Source of the DNA: Craterostigma plantagineum
Taxonomy: Eukaryota > Streptophyta > Magnoliopsida > Lamiales > Linderniaceae
Length of the DNA: 64,000 nucleotides
Reading direction: 5' to 3'
Assembly (NCBI GenBank): GCA_027422505.1
Contig: JAPQWV010001546.1
Span: forward strand, 18,727 to 82,726
Each line of letters begins with the position of its first letter. Positions within the stretch are counted from its first letter, which is position 1. Both the position numbers and the translations under genes were made by a program. Below the pieces are notes generated by a model. It did no database searches, had not been told where the DNA came from, and saw nothing but the letters and a program-made list of their open reading frames with translations. Of the stretch, positions 54,970-64,000 are shown piece by piece.

Positions 54970-56529
54970 TTAAGGGACAGTTGTATGCATAGTGACCATT
55001 TCTACCACAACAGAAACATTTAAGCTTAGACACAGAGGATTAGCAGGCTTCACTTCGGTGGAATAACCTAAGCCCATTTTACCAATATTGCTAGGAATGT
55101 TTAACATCATGTCTAGGCTCTGTCTACCCTCAAGAAGACTATCAACCTTCTGTTTTTCCCTTTCTAAGGAATTTCTGAGTTCTACAATATCTCTGGATAA
55201 GTCATTGTTTTTCTTTTCTGTTTTCTCACAGTCGCAGGGAATTCCCTCTTTCTTAGCAGTAACTAACTCTTCTTTCAAACATGAGATATCTAGAACAGCC
55301 TCATGTTTTTCCTTAGCTAGTTCATCTCGCTGCCTTATCAATTCCTTATTCAAGGAATCTAGTGACTTAATCTTTCTCTCCGTTTTTTGAAGTAACCTAC
55401 ACAGATCTTCCTTACTTTCTTCTATATCAGAAACAGACGAGTCACTTTCATAACCATATAAATTGTTTAGGATACGAATTTTCTCAATGGAGGAAGAACG
55501 AGATACCTGATCCTCGTCAGCCATGTAAGCGTGATCCTCGTCCTCACTTTGTTCCAGTTCAGAGTCATTTGATTCCATCACCATAGCCTTCTGCTTCCTT
55601 GGTCTCATTGCTAGTTGCGGGGTATTCATGTGCACAGTGGCCTGGTTTGTTGCATCAGAAACACTTCTGAACTTTCTTCCCAAACGTGGATATTCCCTTG
55701 CTCTTGTTCTGGAATTTGTTGAAGTTCCCTTTGAATTTCTTTTTCTGCTGGAACCTTTCAATTCTTTTTGTAAGCATGGCCAGATCGTTCATCAGGTTCT
55801 TTTCTTCGTCGTCAGAATCAGATTCTTCTTGGTTGGATTTGAATGCAATGGACTTCTGATTTTTATTATGAGACTTCTCATTCATTGATGTTTGAATCAT
55901 CTCATAGGATATAAGAGATCCAATTAGCTCGGAGATGCTAAGTGCTTCTAGATCCTTTGCTTCGTAGATGGCAGTAACCTTGGCATTCCATTCTCGTGGC
56001 AGTGATCTCAGTATCTTTCTTACTTGTTCATTGTCGGGAACTTTCTTGCCGAGAGAGAACATTTGGTTGATGATTCCCATGAATCTGGCGTACATCTGGC
56101 TTATATTTCGTCAGATTCCATTGAGAAAAGTTCATACTGGTGAGTGAGTAGAGCCAGTCTTTCTTGCACGACTCGTTGGGTTCCTTCATGAGTGACTTGG
56201 AGCATATCCCACATGGCCTTCGCTGATGAGCAGGAACTCACCCGAATGTATTCTTCCCGTGTGAGTGCGCATGCGAGCATGTTTTTCGCCTTTGCGTTTC
56301 GCGTGATTCCCCTTTTGTCATCAGCGGTGTAATCTTTAGTATCCTTTGGAGTTCCATCGGATTTCGCAACTGTGTAAGGTCTGTTGATGATTGTCTCCCA
56401 AAGCTCGTAGTCGACAGCGATCAAAAATTCGATCATACGATTCTTCCATACTGCGTAGTTCGTACCGTCGAAGAGAGGAGGCCTGGAGTGGGATTGACCC
56501 TCCGCAAAAATATCACTCGAAAAAGCCAT
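54970..56529 (-). pseudogene. SIRE-like gag with coiled coil and two zinc knuckles
   Basis: The ATG at 56,529 opens MAFSSDIFAEGQSHSRPPLF. The frame runs to 56,101, then shifts to 56,095-55,655 (RFMGIINQMFSLGKKVPDNE through KDLEALSISELIGSLISYEM and a lysine-rich tail), then to 55,761-54,970. The last contains a long charged coiled coil (LLQKTERKIKSLDSLNKELI through SLEREKQKVDSLLEG). The first zinc knuckle (about 55,655-55,610) is damaged: a TGA lies between its first two cysteines, and the final cysteine reads tyrosine. The second (about 55,022-54,985) is intact, CFCCGRNGHYAYNC, in another frame. Gag of this clade is long, and two knuckles are usual. Confidence 0.9.
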
Positions 56530-56532
56530 TAG

Positions 56533-56920
56533 ATCTTAACTCAGGCGTGTTAGGCCTTTCGTTGAGTAACCCTCTCTGATACCAAATGAAGTGTAAAATA
56601 TGTCTAAGAGGGGGTGTGAATTAGGCTTTAAAAAAATTATGGCTTTTTCTCCTTTGAAAACTACTTTTCTTTAAGAAGATATTGCAGAGCACGTATTCCC
56701 TGGAGAGCAGTAAGATTGTCTATGTTATCTTAACTCAGGCGTGTTAGGCCTTTCGTTGAGTAACCCTCTCTGATACCAAATGAAGTGTAAAATATGTCTA
56801 AGAGGGGGTGTGAATTAGGCTTAAAAAAAATTATGGCTTTTTCTCCTTTGAAAACTACTTTTCTTTAGAAGATATTGCAGAGCACGTTATTCCCTGGAGA
56901 GCAGTAAGATGTCTATGTTA
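56533..56920 (-). repeat. 194-bp tandem duplication across the primer site and LTR edge
   Basis: Copies at 56,533-56,726 and 56,727-56,920 (period 194) with an ATCT microhomology at the junction. Each contains the end of the leader, a primer site (TGGTATCAGAG, minus, at about 56,574-56,584 and 56,768-56,778) and the first 130 bp of LTR. Confidence 0.92.
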
Positions 56921-58493
56921 TCTCCCTAACCCTGTTTACAGAATATCGCGTTAACCTCAGAAATCCTTTAAACGATATCACCTCGTTATTTGCCAACGTT
57001 CCGGGTTTGTCTCACAGAAAAAGTAAATAGCAGAAAGTAAAGTGAGACGGGATTTTTATACAGGTTATATCCCCAACTGGGGTTTAATCCTATCCTTGGG
57101 GTGTGATCTCCCCAAGAGTTCCAATCAATCACTAGGTATTACCGTTTACACTATGATTGACCCGTACACAACCGAAGCACTATGGACACTAGACCTCGCT
57201 CTAGGCTGACGCACGCCAAGTTTTGATCCACGCCGTTTACCCAGGAAACCTATTCTTCGGCTGGATGCAGCTTGCTACCGAAGGGCCACCGAATCAACAA
57301 AATTCGTCTCTCCACGTGCGTAACACTCCACTCGTGCTCCTTTGTGCGCTCAACGTGCCCGCAGACACAACACGTCCGAAGACAAGGTCTTTAGGGTTTG
57401 AAGTTTCTAAGGATCGCTCAAAGAGTACAGATTCGCAAATTAAAGCTCAATCACAAACTACGAATGAATCGCAAAGTAAGCTCAAGTCGTCTGAGGAATT
57501 CGATAGCTTGTGTGTCGTTGTGTGTACCCTTCGCGTGAAGTGTTTGTCTTCTATATAGGCCACGAATCGTTTCTCCACTTCACAAGGAAAGTTAAGCACG
57601 AAAAATATGCTAGAGACAGCTCAATTAACACGTGCATTAACTCAAGAAATCATGCCAAGAATAAACCAATTAAACTCAACGGTCAACATGAATTCTTACC
57701 ATAAATACCACAGATTTGCTTGTCCAGGTAATCTCATCCGTTAGTCAGCATATTCCATATATAATTCCACTCGGCATATTATCAATGGTAAGCTCAAACA
57801 ACTGATTTCTTTCCCAAAATATGATAGCCAATCGCACATAGAAAGATTTGATCTACTGAGTATAATGCAGAGCATATATTCCATGTATGGTGATCTCATC
57901 CGATTTCAGCACATTCCATAAATAGACTCAATCAGCATCTTACCACATATAAGCTCAATCAAATAATCACTTTCCAAAATATACATCCTAAGTCGCACAA
58001 GGAAAGCAGGATCATGATTCATTGATTTAAGAGTCATGTAATATCACACTCAACGGATATATCACTTATATTCTTTCATAAAATAGATCAATCACGTGTA
58101 AGCACTTAATCAGAATATCCTTTCCATATATACAGCATAGTCATTCATATCCGGGTGATCACATCGATATTCTTTCCTAAAATAACTCAATCTCGCAGAC
58201 AATTTGCATATCACTCAACATGATATATTTTCCATATATAGCACGCAACGAGATTCCATTCATGCGAAGACGTTCATAACCATGTGATCACATGAATATT
58301 CCAGTTAAGCATAAGATCGCACAAATTCGATTTTCTTAAGAGTTTAATCATATTTAAGCGCTTAATCGAACATTTTCACATACTTAAACATCACACAACA
58401 TGCATATCGAGTTTTCTAATTTGTACCCCCAATTTACATAATTACTTGGAATAATCAAAACTCTCATAATCATTTGGACCAAAAAGGTCTACA
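56587..58493 (-). repeat. 5' LTR of the SIRE-like minus-strand element
   Basis: On the minus strand it starts TGTAGACCTTTTTGG at 58,493. Because of the tandem duplication two LTR ends exist, at 56,781 and 56,587. Without the extra unit it is about 1,713 bp, versus 1,531 bp for the LTR at 4,641-6,171. Confidence 0.88.
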
Positions 58494-58788
58494 AAAAGTT
58501 TTCGGCATCAAAAACTTTTCCCCATCTCCCTTTCATCAAAAAGTTTTCGGCATCAAAAACTTTTCAGCATCTAATTGACACAAGAGAAGTTTACTCCTTG
58601 AAGTATCTACCATGAAAACATTTTCCACTGCTATTTTCAATTTAAATAAAATAATAATAATAATAATAAATAAATAAAATAAAATAAATACGAAATAATA
58701 ATAATTCATACATATACATTAATAAGAATAATAAAATTTCTTTCTACCCAACATCTCACATATTCCACATCTAGCAGTTCTTACAGAA
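58494..58788. other. Spacer with GTTTTCGGCATC words and an (AAT)n microsatellite
   Basis: 58,498-58,570 has repeated GTTTTCGGCATC and its complement-like AAAACTTTT in a small tandem arrangement (63-bp period). 58,645-58,710 is AAT/AAAT simple repeat. No gene. Confidence 0.6.
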
Positions 58789-59078
58789 ATGGACACCGTA
58801 GCCATGGGAAGCGATGTCCGTGCCCCAGTCCTGAGACGCGGTGACTTCATAGTTTGGAGAAGCAGGTTTCTCAACTTTCTTGAGATAAAGGACAACGGTG
58901 TGGACATCATCCAATTCTTGAGAAAGGACCAGCAAAATTTGGACTATAGTCCGTGGTGATATACAGTCACACCAGCAGTTCAAGATAGCAGAATGCTCAA
59001 AACTCCTGACCAATACACAGACGCGGAAAAAAAAAGAGCTAAAGCTGACCTTCTCGCAAGAAATTATTTGATGCAAGC
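58789..59078 (+). pseudogene. Copia gag N-terminal fragment, cut by a gypsy insertion
   Basis: ATG 58,789 opens MDTVAMGSDVRAPVLRRGDF, IVWRSRFLNFLEIKDNG and, after one TGA (58,957), TPAVQDSRMLKTPDQYTDAE and KKRAKADLLARNYLMQA. The pattern of R-P-L-x-x-GDY-x-W-x-x-RF followed by a K-R-x-x-AD-x-x-A block is that of a copia gag, and not the SIRE-like gag of the neighbouring element. It ends exactly where the gypsy LTR begins (59,079), so the gypsy element inserted into it; the rest would lie beyond the right edge. The antisense frame is longer but has no family resemblance. Confidence 0.7.
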
Positions 59079-59558
59079 TGTAACGACCCTACTTTTCTAA
59101 TTAAATTGTTCGGCGGATTTCTGCAACGAAAGCCACGGAAGGCCCATTTTACGAAAAACTTTTTAAATAAAAGATTTACATATCATAAAACTGTGTTTTA
59201 CAAAAGTCAGTATTTACATGGCCGAAGCCCCAAAAATCAAAAAATGTCTAGAGCTGCTCCACAGGTCGCATCCATGTACAACTCTCGCCCTCAAAAGCCC
59301 GTGGAGCCACCGCCGCCAGTCGCTAGCCTAGTCCCGACGTTCGCCGACGTCGGACTCATCGTTACCTACAACACATAAAGGCCTGAGCGATTTGCTCAGT
59401 AGGTGAATTCATGCATATGCACCGTGCGCTCAGTCCCCATCCCAATTTCTCACAATCATGGAATAAATGCAATGCACGCTCATTTTCTCACAGTCCTACA
59501 CATTAGGGCCCTAGGTTAGACTCGGCACCTCGCGGGCAAATCGTATCATATCACCGAC

Positions 59559-59870
59559 GGTTTTGCACCTCGGGTTGCGCTACCACGCTCTCCCCGAGTA
59601 GACAGGTCGTTCACGCCTGTCTGCCGTCCCTGAGCTAACGTAACCAGCGGTTTGCACCTCGGGCTGCTCACACCCGAGTAGACAGGTCGTTCACGCCTGT
59701 CTCCCGCACCTGAGCAAATATCTGGCGGTTTGCACCTCGGGTTGCTCACACCCGAGTAGACAAATCGATCACGTCTGTCTCCCGCTCTGGAGCTAACAAT
59801 AAGTGGTTTGCACCCCGGGTCGCTCACACCCGGGTAGACAGGTCGTTCACGCCTGTCTCCCACCGGTGCC
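59559..59870 (-). repeat. 78-bp minisatellite, about four copies
   Basis: Units containing GGTTTGCACCTCGGG and GTAGACAGGTCGTTCACGCC start at about 59,559, 59,649, 59,727 and 59,805. They are unrelated in sequence to the arrays at the same place in other LTRs. Confidence 0.9.
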
Positions 59871-60239
59871 CTATGAGTCTAACCCTATCCTCACGATCGT
59901 CTCGTTCTACCCCGCACACCCAGTCCCCGTAGGGTACGTGTAACCACCCATGTGGTCACCCTCTCCTCCAAAATGCTATGACGTGTCGTGATATGTAATG
60001 CCATCATATAAATCGCACAATAATTAAAATCACATAGTATATATAAATCACATAATAATTAAAATCTAATAGAATATCAATAAGGTTTTTTTTCCAAAGC
60101 CGTCTAACTCCATTGCTTAAATAGGCCAAGAGTAAGAAAAGAATTTGGGCCTAAGTTTCACGTTAAAACCCAACTGAAGTTTAAGCTAAGTCCAAATAGG
60201 TCAACAGCTCGGTCTCCAACAGCAATTCGCGTAAATTAC

Positions 60240-60785
60240 TCAATTTCCTCGATTTCAGAATTCGCACGACTCATAGCCATTCGCTCGACTTTAGATTTAT
60301 GGATTTCGCCGATTTCCGAAGGAGCTCGGCGATTTCCCAGCTGCTGACACGTGTTATAGTAGGAAATACGCCCGAATTCTTCTCCAACATGTCACGCCCG
60401 ATTTCCGCAATGCTCAAGTAACGTCGCCCGATTTGAGAGGATGGAAAGTCGCCCGATTTGGAGGTTCTCGGCGATCTCAGCTTTCGCCCGATTTGAGCAA
60501 CGTTCGAAATGAAGTCGTCCGATTCTTCGTTTGGATGAAATCGCCCGATTTGGGTCTTCGAATGGAATCGCCCGACTTGGGTCCTCGGCTGGAATCCCCC
60601 GATTTGGGGCATTGACTGGAATCGCCCGATTTCTGGGCATTGGCTGGAATCGCCCGATTTCTGGGCATTGGCTGGAATCGCCCGATTTCTGGGCATTGGC
60701 TGGAAACGCCCGATTTCGGCATTTGGTTGGAATCGCGCAAATGGGTAGCAACTGGGAATCGTCCGATTTTGAAACAATAGAAGCT
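60240..60785 (-). repeat. Array of CGCCCGATT words with a 28-bp tandem core
   Basis: About 18 CGCCCGATT words and variants. Between 60,610 and 60,720 they fall in a 28-bp tandem unit (GGGCATTGGCTGGAATCGCC and onward), repeated three to four times. It is downstream of the leader donor at 61,188, so intronic if that site is used. Confidence 0.85.
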
Positions 60786-61769
60786 AGGTGTCCTTTTTCT
60801 AATCCTACCCGTTTATGGGGACTGCTCAACAGTACGTGGTTTAGGAATTTACTTTGATGTGTATTACTTACGCGATTTGTGAGCCTTAACGATTTCACTC
60901 GATTTCCTCTCGTAACCCTCTCAACTAAAAACTGTTAACAATTTATTAACACAATTCATCTACCGAAATAATTCAAGCACCCCTAAGTCAACCCCTAAAC
61001 ATACAAGCATGAATATTCATCCAAAGACCCTATATTGGGTTCGAAGTTTAACACATACCATCAAACAATTAACAAACATAACATCTCGTAGACCAAAGTT
61101 CATAAATTTCGAATTTTGGATAACCAACCTCCCAATTTCGAAACTTTTGACCTTATTCATGTGTTGTAGGTGAAGAAATCCACCTACCTCACTTCCTTAA
61201 GCTTGATGGAACGATTTGGGTGTGATGAACCTTTGCCAAAAATTTCTTGTCTCTTGTCGTCGCTCCTTGCTCCTTCTCCCTTGGTTTCTTTCTATCGATG
61301 CTCTCTCTCTCCCTTTGTTTCTCTTTTTGACCAATAGGAATTGTTTTAGACCAATTTAAAATTGAGGGTATGGCTCTCACGTTGGTCTCCCTTGTTTTAG
61401 GGAAGATATTATTCCTCAAGTTTTCTTGGGCCAATGTGAGGAAGTTCCATTTGGGCCTTGGAATGTTTTATATCCTTGTATAATTATTTGGATCATCCTT
61501 TTATTATTTAGCTCCCCCTTCATGGGCTCTAATGAAATTTTGGAATATTATTTATTGAATTCTACTATATTATGCCCAAAATATTGGCTCATTTATTGTT
61601 TGGGCCGAATCTCTCACTCGGTTTCCGATCCGCTCGAGCAATTAATTTTATTAATTCCGGACTTGTACAAAATTAATTACATCGTTATCCCGTGTTAAAT
61701 TTACGGGTGTTACATCCTCCCCCCTTATAGAAATTTCGTCCCCGAAATTTAGATTGTCTGGAATAACTC

Positions 61770-64000
61770 GGGGTATCGATTCTCATGTCGTCTTCTCGTT
61801 CCCACGTGGCTTCTTCGACCTATTGGTTTCGCCACAGCACTTTAACTAACGGAATATTTTTATTCCGAAGTCGTTTCTCTTCTCGCATTAAGATCTCCAC
61901 TGGTTGTTCTTCGTAACTCAAGTCTGGTTTCAGGCGTTGGTGGAGTCCTTCATTTTCCAACACGTGCTCCGGGTCCGCCACGTATTTCGTAATGTTGACA
62001 CGTGGAAAACGTCGTGAACTTTTTCCAAGGATGTAGGTAGCTCTAGTTGATACGCAACTTCACCGACTCTCTTCAGGATCTTGAAAGGCCCTATATATCT
62101 TGGACTCAACTTCCGTTTCCGTCCAAACCTCTTTACACCCTTCATGGGTGATATCTTCAGAAAAACCCGGTCGTCTTCCGCAAATTCCAGCGGTCTGCGT
62201 CTCTTATCGGCATAGCTCTTCTGACGGCTTTGCGCCGTTTGCATTCTCTCTCGGATTTTCGCAACTGCTTCCGTCATTTCTCTAACCATTTCAGGGCCTA
62301 ACAATGTTTTCTCGCCTATGTCGTCCCAATGGGCTGGGGATCGACATTTACGTCGTATAGTGCTTCGTATGGGCCATCCCGATAGTAGCTTGGTAGCTAT
62401 TGTTGTAGGCGAACTCGACTAACGGGAGGTACTTGCTCCAATTTCCTTTAAAGTCCAGCACACAAAGCTCGTAGCATGTCCTCGAGTGTCTGGATCGTTC
62501 GCTCCGATTGTCCATCTGTTTGGGGGTGATAGGCTGTGCTAAATGACAATTTTGTCCCCATAGCCTTCTGTAGGCTCGTCCAGAATTTGGACAAAAATCT
62601 CGGATCCCGATCCGAAACTATCGAAATCGGGATTCCATGGAGTCGAACTATTTTCTGGATATAGAGTTCGGCAAACCTCTCCATGGTAAATGTTGCACTA
62701 ATCGGTAGGAAATGGGCGGACTTCGTCAATCGATCTCGATTACCCAGATGGCGTCATGGCCTTTGTGGTCTTCGGAAGGCCGGTACGAAGTCCATCGTAA
62801 CGTGGTCCCATTTCCACTCGGGGGTTGTTAACGGTTACAACATTCCCGCTGGCCGTTGATGTTTTGCCTTTATACGTTGGCAAGTTAAACACCGACTGAC
62901 GAACTCGGCAATATCTTTCTTCATTCCCGGCCACCAATAATTGTTTCGTAAGTCCAAATACATCTTCGTTGCCCCAGGGTGCACCGAGTAAGGGGTCGCG
63001 TGTGCTTCAGTCAAAATATTTCGACGGTTTCTTCATCCCTAGGTACGTATAATCGACCTTGGTATGTCAACCCTCCGTCTTCTCGAAACTTTGAAATCTG
63101 ACGGAATATCCTCGTTTTGTTCCCCTCGGATTTTCAGGTATAGTTCGTCTTTCTTCTGAGCTTCGATGATTTGGTCCAGCAGCGTTGGTTTGAGGGTTAA
63201 CGCTGCCATCCTTGTTTCGACTCCCCGGGGTTGAGTACTTCTACTCCGAGTTGATTCAACTCCGCATTTACGGTTTTACGACTCAAAGCGTCTGCTACTA
63301 CGTTGGCTTTGCCCGGGTGATAGCTGATTATGCAATCGTAGTCCTTCACCAGTTCGAGCCATCGCCGTTGTCTAATATTTAGTTCTTTCTGGGTGAAGAA
63401 ATACTTCAGACTCTTGGGTCTGTGTAGATCTCGCACTCTCTCCGTAGAGGTAGTGTCGCCATATCTTGAGAGCGAACACCACCGCAACAAGCTCCAAATC
63501 GTGTGTGGGATAGTTTTTCTCATACTCCCTTAGCTGCCTGGACGCGTAGGCAATAAACTTTCCATCCTGCATGAGCACACACCCAAACCTTTCTTAGAAG
63601 CATCGCTGTAGACCGAGAACCCTTCGTTTCCTGACGGTATTGTTAGAACCGGAGCGGTCGTCAGTCTCTTCTTCAGCTCCTGAAAGCTCTGCTCACACGA
63701 GTCTGTCATTTGAACGAGGCGCTCTTTTAGTCAGGTTGGTGAGTGTTGAGGCGATGCTGGAAAAATCCCTGATGAATTTCGGTAATATCCAGCGAGTCCG
63801 AGAAAACTCCGTACTTCCGTAGGAGTGGTTGGCCGTGGCCAGTTCTCTATTGCTTCAACTTTGTTGGGGTCCACCGAAATCCCGTCCCCGGAAATGATGT
63901 GACCCAGAAACGCCACTTGTTCTATCCAAAACTCACACTTTTTGAATTTCGCAAACAACTGCTTCTCCGTAGAATCTCGAGGACCGTTCTCAGATGTTCT
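61770..64000 (-). pseudogene. Ty3/gypsy pol 3' half: RT end, RNase H, integrase, chromodomain
   Basis: Minus strand, truncated by the window edge. From the right: RT end with [20 protein letters not shown] and [12 protein letters not shown] (63,958-63,731); RNase H with [39 protein letters not shown] and [20 protein letters not shown] (to 63,260); integrase zinc finger (HPGATKMYLDLRNNYWWPGM ... CLTCQ, about 62,970-62,880); catalytic core with [19 protein letters not shown] and [17 protein letters not shown] (62,729-62,448); and integrase C-terminus with [19 protein letters not shown] and VFHVSTLRN (62,304-61,960). A chromodomain follows ([20 protein letters not shown] ... WERED, about 61,935-61,785), with one stop in it. 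Frame breaks occur at about 63,525, 63,000, 62,750 and 62,440. The polypurine tract follows. Confidence 0.93.

Larger units (their letters stand above)
50684..58493 (-). mobile_element. SIRE-like copia element with an inverted gag arm
   Basis: Minus-strand order: LTR (58,493-56,587), primer site, gag, protease, integrase, RT, RNase H, and a stretch after pol ending at 51,403. There it joins, at a sharp junction, a + strand segment (50,684-51,402) holding 74 bp of LTR end, primer site and the first 590 bp of gag. This arm is the inverse of 55,945-56,661. The expected 3' LTR is absent. Confidence 0.88.
59079..61714 (-). repeat. 3' LTR of the right-hand gypsy element (2,636 bp)
   Basis: On the minus strand it starts TGTAACACCCGTAAATTT directly after a polypurine tract (61,715-61,727) and ends GGGTCGTTACA. 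A donor-like AAGTGAG|GTAGGTGG ends the leader at 61,188, with no separate micro-exon seen. Confidence 0.92.

Noticed and set aside
58771..59076. A 101-codon minus-strand frame
   Set aside because: The + strand of the same stretch reads as copia gag with one stop and recognisable gag blocks, which is better supported than the longer antisense frame.
59546..59870. CRISPR-like alternation of repeat and spacer, also at 44,681-44,898 and 28,690-29,050
   Set aside because: Units are whole tandem repeats without unique spacers, in plant LTRs, and no cas genes are present.

Overview
The window is repeat-dense DNA from a plant nuclear genome, most likely a eudicot. Almost every recognisable base belongs to a transposable element, and the only host-gene trace is a broken AP2-domain (WRINKLED1/AINTEGUMENTA-like) fragment at 27,118-27,523. 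I see no intact host gene, no rRNA or tRNA gene, and nothing prokaryotic. The plant assignment rests on four element types: plant L1-type LINEs, SIRE-like and Tnt1-like Ty1/copia elements, chromodomain Ty3/gypsy elements, and a 5S-carrying Cassandra-type LTR. The species cannot be named from sequence alone.

Layout. 1-6,171 is the 3' part of a SIRE-like copia element on the + strand. A 5'-truncated LINE sits at 22-2,504, a 757-bp hAT-type element with a perfect 8-bp duplication at 3,638-4,394, and a full LTR at 4,641-6,171. 6,172-9,786 holds two opposed fragments of one large gypsy LTR family. 9,787-14,090 is a second copia family in the odd order RNase H, LTR, primer site, leader, gag. 14,091-20,730 mixes gypsy LTR pieces, a LINE ORF1, a copia LTR-like stretch and a gypsy reverse transcriptase fragment. 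20,735-27,000 is a copia LTR broken by one LINE and followed by another. After the AP2 remnant comes a gypsy solo LTR (28,233-36,548), itself split by a nearly complete Tnt1-like copia element (31,084-36,514, 5-bp duplication). 37,500-39,690 has CACTA-like subterminal repeats, a palindrome of about 660 bp and an unrecognised reading frame. 39,690-47,207 is a minus-strand gypsy derivative with two LTRs, a gag and no pol, invaded by a Cassandra-type LTR. 47,208-50,683 is a gypsy chromodomain scrap beside another LTR. 50,684-58,493 is a SIRE-like element with inverted gag arms. 58,789-64,000 is a copia gag cut by a large minus-strand gypsy element that leaves the window.

The most interesting signal is in the gypsy LTRs, which are 2.6-3.3 kb long. 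Six of them carry, at the same relative place, a 52-56 nt block with a splice-acceptor-like end (..AG) and a splice-donor-like end (CAG|GTARGT; GT mutated to AT in one copy). Where the leader is present, a second donor-like site lies upstream, so the block looks like a micro-exon in a spliced LTR leader. The predicted first intron (about 1.0-1.5 kb) is where each LTR holds an array of one short CpG-containing word, and the word differs between LTRs: CGCGAA/CGTGAA, TTTTCGGCA, TTCGGGTA/CA, CTCGAGAT/CTCGACAT or CGCCCGATT. A second zone, in the predicted second intron, holds unrelated minisatellites in each LTR. In the one copy that keeps LTR, primer site and gag, an acceptor-like site lies about 20 nt before the gag ATG, so splicing would remove the primer binding site.

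How the parts work together: the autonomous families encode Gag, protease, integrase, reverse transcriptase and RNase H for copy-and-paste transposition. Every coding region here has stops, frameshifts or deletions, so none of these copies looks able to move by itself. The LTRs could still act as promoters, and several inverted arrangements could produce hairpin RNA.
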